Origin: WLND01 sp040398845
GTDB taxonomy: Bacteria > Actinomycetota > Actinomycetes > S36-B12
Direction: 5' to 3'
Assembly: GCA_040398845.1 (NCBI GenBank)
Contig: JBBATH010000019.1
Span: 1-64,000 of the forward strand
DNA length: 64,000 bases
The notes below the pieces were generated by a model. That model searched no databases, was not told the DNA's origin, and was given only the letters and a program-made list of their open reading frames with translations. The position numbers and the translations under genes were made by a program. How positions within the stretch are numbered: the first letter of the stretch is position 1; each line of letters begins with the position of its first letter. Of this stretch, positions 44,168 to 52,726 are shown one piece after another.

Positions 44168-45375
44168 ACATGACAAGGCTCGCCCAGACAGAAGGTCTGA
44201 CAGATGTGCAGTACGAGATCCTCGCAGCCGTCCGCGCGTTCGTCGACAAGGAGATCCTCCCGGTCGCGACCGAGCTCGAGCATCGCGACGAATACCCGCA
44301 GGCCATCGTCGATGGGCTCAAGGAGCTCGGCGTCTTCGGCCTGATGATCCCCGAGGAGTTCGGTGGCCTCGGTGAGTCGCTCCTCACCTACGTCCTCGTC
44401 GTCGAGGAGATCGCCCGCGGCTGGATGAGCGTCAGCGGCGTCATCAATACCCACTTCATCGTCGCCTACATGCTCATGCATCACGGGACCGATGAGCAAA
44501 AGGCCCGCTACCTGCCCCGCATGGCAACCGGCGAGGTGCGCGGAGCGTTTTCGATGAGCGAGCCGGGCTGTGGCTCCGATGTCGCAGCCATCACCTCCAA
44601 GGCGGTGCGCGACGGTGATGGCTGGTCGCTCACCGGTCAGAAGATGTGGCTGACGAACGGTGGCTCGTCAACGCTCGTCGCGGTGCTCGTCCGCACCGAT
44701 GAGGGCGCTCCCGAGGGTGCGTCCGTCTACAAGCGGATGTCGACGTTCCTCGTTGAGAAGCCGAGCGGATTCGGCGAGGTCCGTCCGGGTCTGACGATCC
44801 CCGGCAAGATCGAGAAGATGGGCTACAAGGGCGTCGACACGACCGAGCTGGTGATGGACGGACTGAAGCTCGAGCAGGCAGACCTCCTCGGCGGCGAGAC
44901 CGGCAAGGGCTTTTACCAGATGATGGACGGGGTCGAGGTCGGCCGCGTCAACGTTGCCGCTCGTGCCTGCGGGCTGAGCATCCGAGCCTTCGAGCTCGGT
45001 ATCGCCTACGCCCAGCAGCGGGTGACGTTCGGCAAGCCGATCGCCGAGCACCAGGCCGTCTCATTCCGGCTCGCCGACATGGCAACGAAGGTCGAGGCCG
45101 CCCATCAGATGATGGTCATGGCCGCGCGCAAGAAGGACTCCGGTGAGCGCAATGACCTCGAGTCGGGCATGGCGAAGTACCTCGCAAGCGAGTACTGCAA
45201 GGAGGTCGTCGAGGACTCCTTCCGCATCCACGGCGGCTACGGCTACAGCAAGGAGTACGAGATCGAGCGGCTCTACCGCGAGGCACCGATGCTCCTCATC
45301 GGTGAAGGCACGGCCGATATTCAGCGAATGATCATCGGGCGCCGGCTTCTCGAGGAGTACAAAGCCCGGACGTGA
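44164..45375 (+). CDS. mcd: Acyl-CoA dehydrogenase, probable methylsuccinyl-CoA dehydrogenase
   Basis: FAD enzyme, 403 residues, that would oxidise methylsuccinyl-CoA to mesaconyl-CoA and pass electrons to EtfAB. It has MIPEEFGGLGES, AFSMSEPGCGSDVAAITSKA, KMWLTNGGSS, FGKPIAEHQAVSFRLADMA and the catalytic-Glu region LIGEGTADIQRMIIGR. ATG 44164 overlaps the upstream stop (ATGA). It is last in the operon and followed by a strong hairpin. The substrate is inferred from context. Confidence 0.88.
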   Translation: MNMTRLAQTEGLTDVQYEILAAVRAFVDKEILPVATELEHRDEYPQAIVDGLKELGVFGLMIPEEFGGLGESLLTYVLVVEEIARGWMSVSGVINTHFIVAYMLMHHGTDEQKARYLPRMATGEVRGAFSMSEPGCGSDVAAITSKAVRDGDGWSLTGQKMWLTNGGSSTLVAVLVRTDEGAPEGASVYKRMSTFLVEKPSGFGEVRPGLTIPGKIEKMGYKGVDTTELVMDGLKLEQADLLGGETGKGFYQMMDGVEVGRVNVAARACGLSIRAFELGIAYAQQRVTFGKPIAEHQAVSFRLADMATKVEAAHQMMVMAARKKDSGERNDLESGMAKYLASEYCKEVVEDSFRIHGGYGYSKEYEIERLYREAPMLLIGEGTADIQRMIIGRRLLEEYKART

Positions 45376-45403
45376 TCCCCGGCCGTAACCGGTCGCCCAA
45401 CAG

Positions 45404-45439
45404 ATGCCGGCCCACTGCTCAAAGGCAGCGGGCCGGCAT
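45404..45439. terminator. Stem-loop between mcd and the DUF1996 gene
   Basis: ATGCCGGCCC (45404-45413) pairs with GGGCCGGCAT (45430-45439), with an inner CTGC/GCAG pairing. It lies between convergent genes and can serve both directions. No immediate T run; a TTTTT occurs about 17 bases downstream on the plus strand. Confidence 0.7.
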
Positions 45440-45464
45440 TGGTCGTTCAAGGTCATTTTTGACG

Positions 45465-46385
45465 CTACACCGCAATCATCGCAGGCTGCGTACCGCGCGC
45501 CCCTCTGCCACCTCGACCGCCATCTTGACCCTGCTGGCCAGCTTGGCCTCGCTGACCAACCTGTCCCCGTCCACCGAACCGGTCTTGCAGGCTCGTCCCG
45601 CTCCAGGCCTCGAAGATGTCGGCATGCAGCGTCGAGGCTGCACCGCTCGACAAGGTCACGCCTGCGCCGCCGACGGCCGCCCCCGGATACCGCACCTCGA
45701 GGACAACCTTGGGCACCTGAACCGGATGACTGGCGGGGCAGATGGGCGCCTGACCGGCCATCTCGGTTGCGAAAGCCAGATGCGAGATGTGGTTCGCAGT
45801 GTCAAGGCTCGATCCATCCCAACACTGCGGAAAAGTGATCTGCGCGACGAGTTGCGCGGCCCCAGAGCACACCGGCACCGTGGCCACGCTCGAACTGAAC
45901 ACCGGGCGCTGACCCGAGGTCGCGCAGCCCCATGCGGCAGTTTGATCGGTCCTCCCGGACACCGCCATGAAGCCAGCCGGGAACGCGGTCACGCCGCCGC
46001 GTCCCTCGTAGCGCACCCGCGCGCCGACCGGCGCGACCCGCACCCCGTTCTGGAAGAGCGCGGGGACCCAGTAGGCCGACAGGTCCTGTCGGTCATCGCA
46101 GGTGGTTGTCCCGGTAAGCAACGAGGCTCCCGTCGATTTCTCGTTCGTCGTGGTGTTGCCGAAGAACTCGTGCAGGTGACTCATCCCCGCATGCCCCGGT
46201 ATGACAATCGGATCAGTAGATGCCGAATGGCTAAACCCGCAGGAAACCACGAAGCCTCCCCCGTTACCGCCGTTGCCCCCGCGATCTCCGGGCTGGGCCT
46301 GGGCCGGCAACGCCGACATAATCAATGCGCCGGCAACCCCTGCGACCACTGCCACGGCCATTCCTGCATTCCGCTTGAAACTCAA
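45465..46385 (-). CDS. Secreted DUF1996 domain protein
   Basis: A 306-residue exported protein. The signal peptide at residues 1-31 (basic MSFKRN, hydrophobic VAVVAGVAGALIMSAL, PAQA cleavage site) is followed by a Gly/Asn-rich linker. The DUF1996 core has HAGMSHLHEFFGNTTTN, DLSAYWVPALF, FPQCWDGSSLD and HISHLAFA. The tail is Gly/Gln/Arg-rich, GGRGQVGQRGQAGQQGQDGG. The function of DUF1996 is unknown, possibly a secreted carbohydrate-active or wall-associated protein. Convergent with mcd. Confidence 0.85.
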   Translation of the reverse strand: MSFKRNAGMAVAVVAGVAGALIMSALPAQAQPGDRGGNGGNGGGFVVSCGFSHSASTDPIVIPGHAGMSHLHEFFGNTTTNEKSTGASLLTGTTTCDDRQDLSAYWVPALFQNGVRVAPVGARVRYEGRGGVTAFPAGFMAVSGRTDQTAAWGCATSGQRPVFSSSVATVPVCSGAAQLVAQITFPQCWDGSSLDTANHISHLAFATEMAGQAPICPASHPVQVPKVVLEVRYPGAAVGGAGVTLSSGAASTLHADIFEAWSGTSLQDRFGGRGQVGQRGQAGQQGQDGGRGGRGARGTQPAMIAV

Positions 46386-46529
46386 CGCGTCTCCTCAGTC
46401 CAAAGTCTCGGTGCCTTCCGTGTTGGCATGAGCCTGCAGTACTAACGATCAGAATGAGTGGGCGCTCGGTAAGCGTCGGGTAAGCATTGGTGAGCGGGCG
46501 CCTCCTGCACGGTGAAGATCGACCCGGGG

Positions 46530-47306
46530 TCAGTCCTCCGTCTGGGAGATGTGCTCGGCGATCCTGTCGACGGCGAGCTGGAGCGGGATCGTCAAGGTGT
46601 CGGGCACCCCCTTGTCATTGGCTGTCTGCAGAAGCTGCGAGTAGTAGTCGTGTATCTGCTTCGGACTCCCGTTGAACTTGGCCAGCGGGTCGATACGCGG
46701 CTGTGCCTGCGTGCTCCGGATGATGTCGGTGACGATCGCACGGGCGTTGTGAACCTTGTCGGCGATCGACACGAGGAGTGCGCCCCGGTCGTCAGATGCG
46801 CTGACCTTCTTCAGGTACGCCTGTTTGCGCTCCCAGTAGTCCACCGACCTCTTCCGTTCCTCGTCAGTGGAGTCGCTGCAGGCCAGCACAATTTCAGCGA
46901 CGCGGACTCCGAAGTGGGCTCGGATGTTTGCCGCGCGCGGCATGCCCCCGGCATCCTCGACGGCGTCGTGAAGGAGTCCAGCGATCGCTTCGTCCTCGCT
47001 TCCACCCGCCTCTAGTACCAGTGACGATACCCCGAGGAGGTGGGACAAGTAGGTGGTGTCGGTCCCCTTGCGGACGTGGGTGCCGTGGATCGCCGCCGCG
47101 TAATCAAGTGCCGCGGTGTAGCGCGGTGTGAGCATCACACTCGGTGTTGCAGGTGCAGTTTTCTTTGTCATGTCGTCTCCTATCGATTGGTCGGCGAAGG
47201 CTTGCCACACCTGAAGGGCGAAGGCTGCGATCGATGCATCATCGTCGAAGTTGATCCCCCCGGTGGAGAAGTACCGCCGATTTCCTTTGTCGTCGCCCGC
47301 GCTCAT
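46530..47306 (-). CDS. HD-domain (RelA/SpoT hydrolase-like) protein
   Basis: A 258-residue protein. The metal-dependent phosphohydrolase HD domain covers about residues 60-200: AAIHGTHVRKGTDTTYLSHL, then the HD motif GLLHDAVEDAGG and VSIADKVHNARAI. This layout equals the hydrolase half of (p)ppGpp enzymes, but no synthetase or TGS domain is present. Two starts are possible: ATG 47306 (GGGAG 7 bases upstream) and ATG 47171 (GGAG 5 bases upstream). It could be a small alarmone hydrolase or a general nucleotide phosphohydrolase. Confidence 0.8.
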   Translation of the reverse strand: MSAGDDKGNRRYFSTGGINFDDDASIAAFALQVWQAFADQSIGDDMTKKTAPATPSVMLTPRYTAALDYAAAIHGTHVRKGTDTTYLSHLLGVSSLVLEAGGSEDEAIAGLLHDAVEDAGGMPRAANIRAHFGVRVAEIVLACSDSTDEERKRSVDYWERKQAYLKKVSASDDRGALLVSIADKVHNARAIVTDIIRSTQAQPRIDPLAKFNGSPKQIHDYYSQLLQTANDKGVPDTLTIPLQLAVDRIAEHISQTED

Positions 47307-47330
47307 CGGCGGACTCCCTTCCGGTCAATT

Positions 47331-47352
47331 TCGCACGGGACTTCCCGTGCGA
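47331..47352. promoter_or_regulatory. 10-bp inverted repeat upstream of the HD gene
   Basis: TCGCACGGGA (47331-47340) and TCCCGTGCGA (47343-47352) form a perfect inverted repeat with a two-base spacer, 25 bases upstream of the first HD gene start. It could be an operator or an mRNA 5' hairpin. The rest of 47353-47655 (about 300 bases) shows no convincing gene. Confidence 0.5.
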
Positions 47353-47655
47353 CCGCTCTTCCCCCGGAGCCACCGTCACCGGTTGGAGCGGTTGGCCGGC
47401 GGTCACGCCGGGGGGCGTTCGACCGCGCATCTTGAGCGCCTTCACTATGACAGCAACGTCTGACATTCCACTGTTCAATTCAAGGCTTGCGGAATCAGCG
47501 CACGGCCCCAGACGCTCAAATCTGGCATCGAAGGCGAATCCGAGACCTTCTAGGCCAGTCCCGTCTGACCCACCCGACGCGATGGATGACCGCTTTCACC
47601 CGGCAACGTTGCACCGGCACGGCCGCGGCTGCACTGTCACGAGCTGGACCGCTCG

Positions 47656-47850
47656 TCACCTGGCGAATTTGGCTAGTTCGGTTTCTACGACACGGAGGTC
47701 CAGTGCGTTGCAGGTGAGGATCTTGACCTTCTCGGGATCCACCTCGACAAGGACCGCATACCGCTTACGTACGATGTCGATCCACTCAGCAATTCGCACA
47801 GGCTGGGTGAGGTATCCGATGTCATCAGCTCGAAAGTCGCTCGCAGACAT
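47656..47850 (-). CDS. Hypothetical protein, 64 residues
   Basis: A compact frame with a convincing amphipathic composition: MSASDFRADDIGYLTQPVRI, AEWIDIVRKRYAVLVEVDPE, and the tail LRVVETELAKFAR. GAGGTG lies about 10 bases upstream of ATG 47850. The open frame continues to 48102, but that part is Arg/Ser/Gln-rich and unlikely to be protein. No family recognised. Confidence 0.4.
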   Translation of the reverse strand: MSASDFRADDIGYLTQPVRIAEWIDIVRKRYAVLVEVDPEKVKILTCNALDLRVVETELAKFAR

Positions 47851-48205
47851 CGGACGAAGCACCTCTGCAGGCTCTATCGGCTTGTCGTCCGCCCATCCAC
47901 CACTACGTCGCGATATGTCTTGAGGACCCAAAGTCAGCGCACCAGAGCATGGTCGAACGCGCCCGTGCTTCCGAACCATTGGAGGCCGTGCAGATTGCTG
48001 ACTGCCGATCGAGGATTCCTGCCCCGCCACCGTGCGTGCGGTGACCCTTGTGCAACTGGACTGCTCCGGTTGACCCATGATTCGCCAGGAACTCTTGTGC
48101 ACCGGCCAGGGGCGCCACCTGCCAGGTTGGCTCTGTTACTTCGGTGGATCGCCGTCACAATGCCGCATGGCGGCGATCCTCCAAACTATCGTCCTGAAGA
48201 CGAAC

Positions 48206-48697
48206 TCAACTGTTCGCGTGCTCCTTCACCCACTGCGCCGGCTTCCCGGCAAAGAGAGCGAGGAACCCGAGCAGCAGAAGCGCGGACAGCCCAGTGGACA
48301 GGTGATCCGCTAATTCCGAATGAAACGGCGAGCCAGCGGCAGTAGCCGGTGAAAACAGCTGACCCAAGACGCCCACTGCGAAGAAAATCGTTCCAGTCAA
48401 ACGCACTGCCGGCAAATACTCACCGCGGTAGAGCAAAAATCCGAACATGAAAATCAAGACCGCCATGATGGTGAAAATGAATGCCGAATTGGCGAGATAG
48501 TCGTAGATGCTCGCAACATCAGGCCCCGAGTCCGATGCGCGAAATCCCATCTCTGCCAAAGCAGCGACACTCGCCGGATTCGCACTCACCATGAGATCCT
48601 CCAGAATCGAAGTCAGCAGGTGAGCTGCTTGGATGAAGCACAGCGTTGCAAGGGCAACAATCTGCCAGGGCTTTATTGTCACAGGATTACTTCCCAT
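48206..48697 (-). CDS. Hypothetical four-helix membrane protein
   Basis: A 163-residue protein with four hydrophobic helices at about residues 10-32 (WQIVALATLCFIQAAHLL), 70-92 (AFIFTIMAVLIFMFGFLLY), 98-118 (LTGTIFFAVGVLGQLF) and 132-150 (LSTGLSALLLLGFLALFA). Polar loops lie between and the tail is basic. Compositionally a real membrane protein; no family recognised. Confidence 0.6.
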   Translation of the reverse strand: MGSNPVTIKPWQIVALATLCFIQAAHLLTSILEDLMVSANPASVAALAEMGFRASDSGPDVASIYDYLANSAFIFTIMAVLIFMFGFLLYRGEYLPAVRLTGTIFFAVGVLGQLFSPATAAGSPFHSELADHLSTGLSALLLLGFLALFAGKPAQWVKEHANS

Positions 48698-49083
48698 TCT
48701 TTATTCGCAGTTTCGCCCCCGTGCGAGGCGAATGAGTTTGACACCGTCCAGCAGGATCGCAACCGCCCGACATGTCGGGCTAAAGCCCGGGTGCCACCGG
48801 CATCGAGGGAGGGACCCAATGCCTCTGCCGCGACAGGACGGGAACGCGCCGCCGTTGAGATGGAGGTACCGACTCGTCACCCACCGCGTCAGCGACATCA
48901 CTCCGTGGTTGGGTCGTTGGCCGCCTCGGGGAACCGTCGCTGTGCTCCTCACCACCCCGGACCCCGGACCTACGCATTACTAGCCGTTCGCCGGCCCCCT
49001 ATGGCCACGCTCATACTCGTGCCTACCCCGGCATATTCGGCCATACCTGCGCCATGTTCCGGGGCATAACCGGGGCGAGATGC
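48698..49083. other. Intergenic region holding a tRNA-Thr 3' fragment
   Basis: No convincing gene. The segment 48920-48980 contains GCCGCCTCGGGGA and then CCCCGGACCTACGCATTAC, both also in the tRNA-Thr(CGT) 3' fragment at 52727-52776 (minus-strand sense). Here they are separated by 29 bases that replace the T loop. Confidence 0.65.
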
Positions 49084-49347
49084 TCACCGGTAGATCTCGC
49101 GTCGATGACCGATCCGGACGACGTGGACCAGGAGCACAGCGTCCAGGACCTCGTAGACGATCCGGTAGTCGCCGACCCGCACCCGGTAGACCGAGTCCTC
49201 ACCCTGCATCGCGACGCAGTTCGGCGGCCGAGGGTTGTCGGCCAGCAGATCCAGCGCCGCCCGGATCCGCTGCTGCTCCCGACGCTGCAATGCCGAGAGT
49301 GCCCTGGCGGCTCGCCGAGCGAGCCTGACTTCGTACTTCGCGGTCAC
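49084..49347 (-). CDS. RelE/ParE-superfamily toxin
   Basis: An 87-residue toxin. It has the RelE fold pattern YEVRLARRAARALSALQRRE, then LADNPRPPNCVAMQG and the C-terminal YRVRVGDYRIVYEVLDAVLL with the catalytic-type Arg/Tyr residues. The start is GTG 49347, overlapping the antitoxin stop (GTGA). It probably cleaves ribosome-bound mRNA when the antitoxin is lost. Confidence 0.9.
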   Translation of the reverse strand: MTAKYEVRLARRAARALSALQRREQQRIRAALDLLADNPRPPNCVAMQGEDSVYRVRVGDYRIVYEVLDAVLLVHVVRIGHRREIYR

Positions 49348-49592
49348 GACAAGCCGAGGTCGGCCTTGACCTGCTCCCACGGGATGTAGTCATCCTCATC
49401 TCGCGCCAGCGCAAGCTCAGCACGATCGAGTGCGTCCTCCGCGTCATCAAGGAGCTTCTCGAACACCACAGGATCGACGACCACGGCGACCGCGCGACCG
49501 CGCCTGGTCAGGTAGACCGGCTCACCCGTCCGCTGGGCGCTGTCGATCACGTCCGCCAAGTGCTCCCGGGCCTCGCTCACCGCCATCTCCAT
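49344..49592 (-). CDS. Phd/YefM-family antitoxin
   Basis: An 82-residue antitoxin with the N-terminal DNA-binding pattern AVSEAREHLADVIDSAQRTG and EPVYLTRRGRAVAVVVDPVV, then an acidic C-terminal toxin-binding tail (LARDEDDYIPWEQVKADL). It is upstream of and coupled to the RelE toxin, the usual order. Nearby ATG codons at 49595, 49592 and 49586 are all possible. A perfect palindrome abuts the start. Confidence 0.9.
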   Translation of the reverse strand: MEMAVSEAREHLADVIDSAQRTGEPVYLTRRGRAVAVVVDPVVFEKLLDDAEDALDRAELALARDEDDYIPWEQVKADLGLS

Positions 49593-49594
49593 CA

Positions 49595-49609
49595 TGTACG
49601 AATCGTACA
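49595..49609. promoter_or_regulatory. Toxin-antitoxin operator palindrome
   Basis: TGTACGA-A-TCGTACA is a perfect 7-1-7 inverted repeat that overlaps the antitoxin start and the promoter region of a divergent frame. Phd/YefM antitoxins bind such palindromes to autoregulate; binding here is inferred. Confidence 0.75.
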
Positions 49610-49611
49610 AG

Positions 49612-49899
49612 ATGAGTGGCCGAACCTCGGACCGGCTGCGTCTGGCCAAACAGAGTCGCGAAGAGGCAGTAGTCAACATCGCATTCTTCTCAGTCGCGCC
49701 CGCCAGCCGGCAATACCGGCGCATGCTCTCCAGCGGCTACTCCGAGCTCTCCGCCATCGTCCGGCAGATCCTCGCCACAGCCGAGGCACACGGAGAGCTG
49801 GTCGCTGCGATAGATGTGGACAACGAATCTCACCGCCGCGCTGATCCACGCAACTCAGGGACCCCTCGGCCCGGTGCTCATCGGCGTCATGCCGCCTGA
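49612..49899 (+). CDS. Hypothetical protein divergent from the toxin-antitoxin pair
   Basis: A 95-residue frame starting MSGRTSDRLRLAKQSREEAV. Its first 70 codons have a strong actinobacterial GC-at-third-position pattern (QYRRMLSSGYSELSAIVRQI; LATAEAHGELVAAIDVDN). The last 25 residues are Arg/Pro-rich and may be out of the native frame. It starts right beside the palindrome, so it would share its control. No family recognised; could be a gene remnant. Confidence 0.35.
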   Translation: MSGRTSDRLRLAKQSREEAVVNIAFFSVAPASRQYRRMLSSGYSELSAIVRQILATAEAHGELVAAIDVDNESHRRADPRNSGTPRPGAHRRHAA

Positions 49900-50451
49900 A
49901 CAAACCCTCACAGCCAAATCAAGCGAGCATTCTCATACAAAACAGCTTCAAGCCCCATGCGGGCCGCCAGACCCGTCGCCATGCCCAGCCAATGAGCCAG
50001 GCGCCCACCTGTTGTCAACTGTCGGCCTCGACGACGTCCGCGCCATCAGCAGCCCGCTGCAGCGCAGCGCAGCCCTCCATCGCCGCTTCCATCGTGTCGC
50101 AGGCCTCGCCCACGGCGACGATCTCGTACGAGCCATACCCATTCAAGCGACTCGAGTGTGCCGCCTGACCCCACGGCCATGCACCGCAGGCAAGTCAAGG
50201 CGGCCACCCGGTGACTGGCTGGGGATGCTCCGCTTCACCGACGAGTAAGCGTCACGTGGCCGTCGCATTGGCGACTTACACCTGCCCCATAACCTGCACT
50301 CCTCATGCGTCGGGACCGACTCGATTCACTAGTCGGCCCCAACGATGACTCCAAGGTCACGCCGACGGAAAGATGCCCCAGGGCTGCGACATGGCGCACG
50401 CGGTCGGCCTCTGAGGCCGAATGAGCCATTCCACCCTCATGAACGAATACG
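49900..50451. other. Intergenic region, no recognisable gene
   Basis: Only short frames with arginine-rich or biased composition. No RNA gene or repeat recognised. Possibly decayed sequence between the toxin-antitoxin pair and the lipoprotein. Confidence 0.5.
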
Positions 50452-51978
50452 TCACGCCTTGAAATAGCGCGTCGCGTTGGAGGGCGTCGAGGTGCCGACC
50501 GAATTCACCGCCCTGACGGTGAATGTGTACCACCCGCTTTGCGTGAGGGGGCCGACGAACGTCACCCTTCCTGCTTGCGCAGGGAAGGAATGAGTGACGT
50601 TCCTGCCACCGGGACCTTTCGACGTCACGGTGTATTCCGTAATGGGCACGCCGCCATCCGATGACGGTGCGGAGAAAGTCACCCACACTTCCGTTCCTGT
50701 TTTGCGAGCAATCGAAGTGAGTCCCGGCGCGCCCGGAACTGTCGTCGCCACGATGACCGGCGACGATGCGACGGATTCGCCCGAGGTGCCTCCCGTATTC
50801 TTTGCGCTTGCCTTGACCGTGTAGGTGCTTCCTGCGGTGAGGGCGGTGACGTCGCAGAACCCGGACGCGCCCGTCACGGTGCAGGTCCCAGCGGCCGTCC
50901 CGCTGGCCGCGTACGCCGTGACCGTGTACGTAGCCGGGGTGCCGCCCGAAGTCCCGGCAGCCACGGTCGCGGTGACCTTGGCGGTCCCCGCGACAACAGT
51001 GGGTGCTGGCGGGGTTCCGGGCACGGGCTGGTCGCGCCATACAGCTGCGAGCCACACGTCGCTGTCAAATGAGTAAATTGCCTTGTCCGCCCATACCACT
51101 TTGTCGTCCGACGCGTAACTGGCCGCTGGGTTGGCGATGGCCCAGCCGACGAAGTCCTTCCCCGAGGGTTTCCAAGTGTTAGCGCGTAATGGCTTAGGCG
51201 TCGATGCGATTTGGGTTGGCATTGAACCTGTTTGGGACCCGATGCCCGTGGTGAAATTCACTTCGAGCCACATTTGAGCGCCCGCTTCGACCACCTTGAG
51301 TCTCCCCGACTCGCTGGTAGGCGACCAACCGGCGGAATTCCTTGCACCTACCCGCACCCACGTGTAGCCCGAGGGCAGACCGGTGACGTCGCAGGACCCT
51401 CCTGACGCGCCCGTCACAGTGCATGTCCCTAAATTTCTATATGAGGGAGTGTCTGTATGTACTTGAACCGTGTAGTAATCCGGGGTGCCGCCCTTGAGCC
51501 CGGCGGCCACGGTCACGGTGACCTTGCCATCGCCAACGACAACAGTGGGTACTGGCGGCCTGCCGGGCGCGGACACCGTCGCTGCGGTAAACGTGAATGT
51601 GACGGTTCCGGTCTGCGGCCCTTTGGTCGCGGTCACGGCACATGTCCCGGCGGCAGTGGCGGTGAGCGATGAGTCGGTGATCGCGCATCCGGTGCTGGTT
51701 GTTGCGTAGGAGACGGGGTCAGTACCGGTGCCGCCCGCGCTCGTCAGGGCAATCGATGTCCCGACCGCTGCGGTCGCTGGAGCCCCGGTTACCGTCAACG
51801 ACGACGTCGTGGTTACGTCACCCCGGATGACGGGCTCACTCGCCTCAGTCGCACTCCCACCGGAGCCACCGCACCCGGCGAGGAGCATCACCGCGCACAC
51901 GACGACAGCTGTCGCCTTGCCGGAACCTGACGCAAGACTCGTGAAGAGCCTCGATTGTGCACCCATCGCCAACACCAT
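50452..51978 (-). CDS. Lipoprotein with FN3-like repeats and an InlB B-type repeat
   Basis: A 508-residue surface protein. A signal peptide ends in the lipobox MLLAGC (lipidated Cys 36). Then come Ig/FN3-like segments rich in Thr/Val/Gly (about 75-225). A Listeria-Bacteroides repeat follows at about 230-305 (LRANTWKPSGKDFVGWAIAN), then two FN3 domains (about 310-400, 400-508; VPITEYTVTSKGPGG). TTG 51972 or ATG 51966 may be the true start, given AGAGG upstream. Signal peptide and 5' region are shared with 54863-56941. Likely adhesion or cell-surface binding. Confidence 0.8.
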   Translation of the reverse strand: MVLAMGAQSRLFTSLASGSGKATAVVVCAVMLLAGCGGSGGSATEASEPVIRGDVTTTSSLTVTGAPATAAVGTSIALTSAGGTGTDPVSYATTSTGCAITDSSLTATAAGTCAVTATKGPQTGTVTFTFTAATVSAPGRPPVPTVVVGDGKVTVTVAAGLKGGTPDYYTVQVHTDTPSYRNLGTCTVTGASGGSCDVTGLPSGYTWVRVGARNSAGWSPTSESGRLKVVEAGAQMWLEVNFTTGIGSQTGSMPTQIASTPKPLRANTWKPSGKDFVGWAIANPAASYASDDKVVWADKAIYSFDSDVWLAAVWRDQPVPGTPPAPTVVAGTAKVTATVAAGTSGGTPATYTVTAYAASGTAAGTCTVTGASGFCDVTALTAGSTYTVKASAKNTGGTSGESVASSPVIVATTVPGAPGLTSIARKTGTEVWVTFSAPSSDGGVPITEYTVTSKGPGGRNVTHSFPAQAGRVTFVGPLTQSGWYTFTVRAVNSVGTSTPSNATRYFKA

Positions 51979-52110
51979 TCCTCTTGGGGACGCCGCTCCT
52001 TCAACGTGCGAACCTGACGAAGGGTATTGCCGTTCTGGTGTGTCCGCTACCGTGAAAACACGGTGTTCTCCAGCAGTCGCCCCCCTAGGGTCGACTCAAC
52101 CTGCATGCAC
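51979..52110 (-). promoter_or_regulatory. Conserved 5' region shared by the two lipoprotein genes (copy A)
   Basis: About 130 bases directly upstream are nearly the same as upstream of the second lipoprotein gene (56942-57060). They include a hairpin ACCGTG-AAAA-CACGGT at 52049-52064, a conserved GGCAATA element and GACGAAGG-type sequence. Function unknown: operator, promoter or leader RNA. Confidence 0.7.
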
Positions 52111-52726
52111 GCGTCAACTGATGACATCGGGGTTCATCTCCACCTCGACCATCCGCACTTCCCCCACTGCAAGCAGCGTCGACCAATTCGGCTCGTTGGT
52201 GAGTTAACGGTGAGACCCGGAAGCGTCGGAGGGCCTGCAGAAGCTAGGTTTCCGTTACGGCACAGGAGCCACGGCATCGCCAGGCAGGTGTCGCCGCCGG
52301 ATCCGAGACTCGTCGCACGTGTCGCATCTGGATCTGCGACATTCGCGGATGGACTGACGACTTTCTCCGATGGACAGGGCTCGCCGGTGGACCGACTGTC
52401 GCGGCTGAATTCCCACGAGGAACGGCAGCCGCGGCCCCAGCCGCGGAAAGCCGCTCTCTCCTCCGGTTTGGTCCAGTCTCGTCTGCTCTCCTGCCCAAGA
52501 CGCAGAGGCGAGGCATCAGGACAGACAGGCGACGTGGCAAGACAGGTCGGCTACCTGACAAGACACGTAATCGACTTGGCAGGAGGCGGGCGAAAGGGCC
52601 CTAGAGGCAGCAGAACCGGTTCGCGACCGAGGTCAATCTGTGGCAAATCAGTGGCAAATCGGCTTCGACTGGATCCGCTGCCTCTGTCTAAGTTCCTAGA
52701 ACACGTTTGATTGCAACATATTTTCG
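52111..52726. other. Intergenic region, no recognisable gene
   Basis: Roughly 600 bases between lipoprotein copy A and the tRNA fragment. Several open frames exist but have Arg/Ser/Gly-rich composition with no family similarity. I see no RNA gene or repeat. Confidence 0.5.

Noticed and set aside
47239..47478. A 79-codon minus-strand frame overlapping the HD gene start
   Set aside because: It overlaps the HD gene by about 70 bases, turns Arg/Lys-rich, and lacks a clear ribosome binding site.
51979..52110. A known riboswitch class in the lipoprotein leader
   Set aside because: Apart from one short hairpin I could not match conserved motifs of c-di-GMP, c-di-AMP, cobalamin or SAM riboswitches.
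52027..52710. A 227-codon plus-strand frame
   Set aside because: Arg/Ser/Gly-rich, crosses the conserved lipoprotein leader antisense, and has no family similarity.
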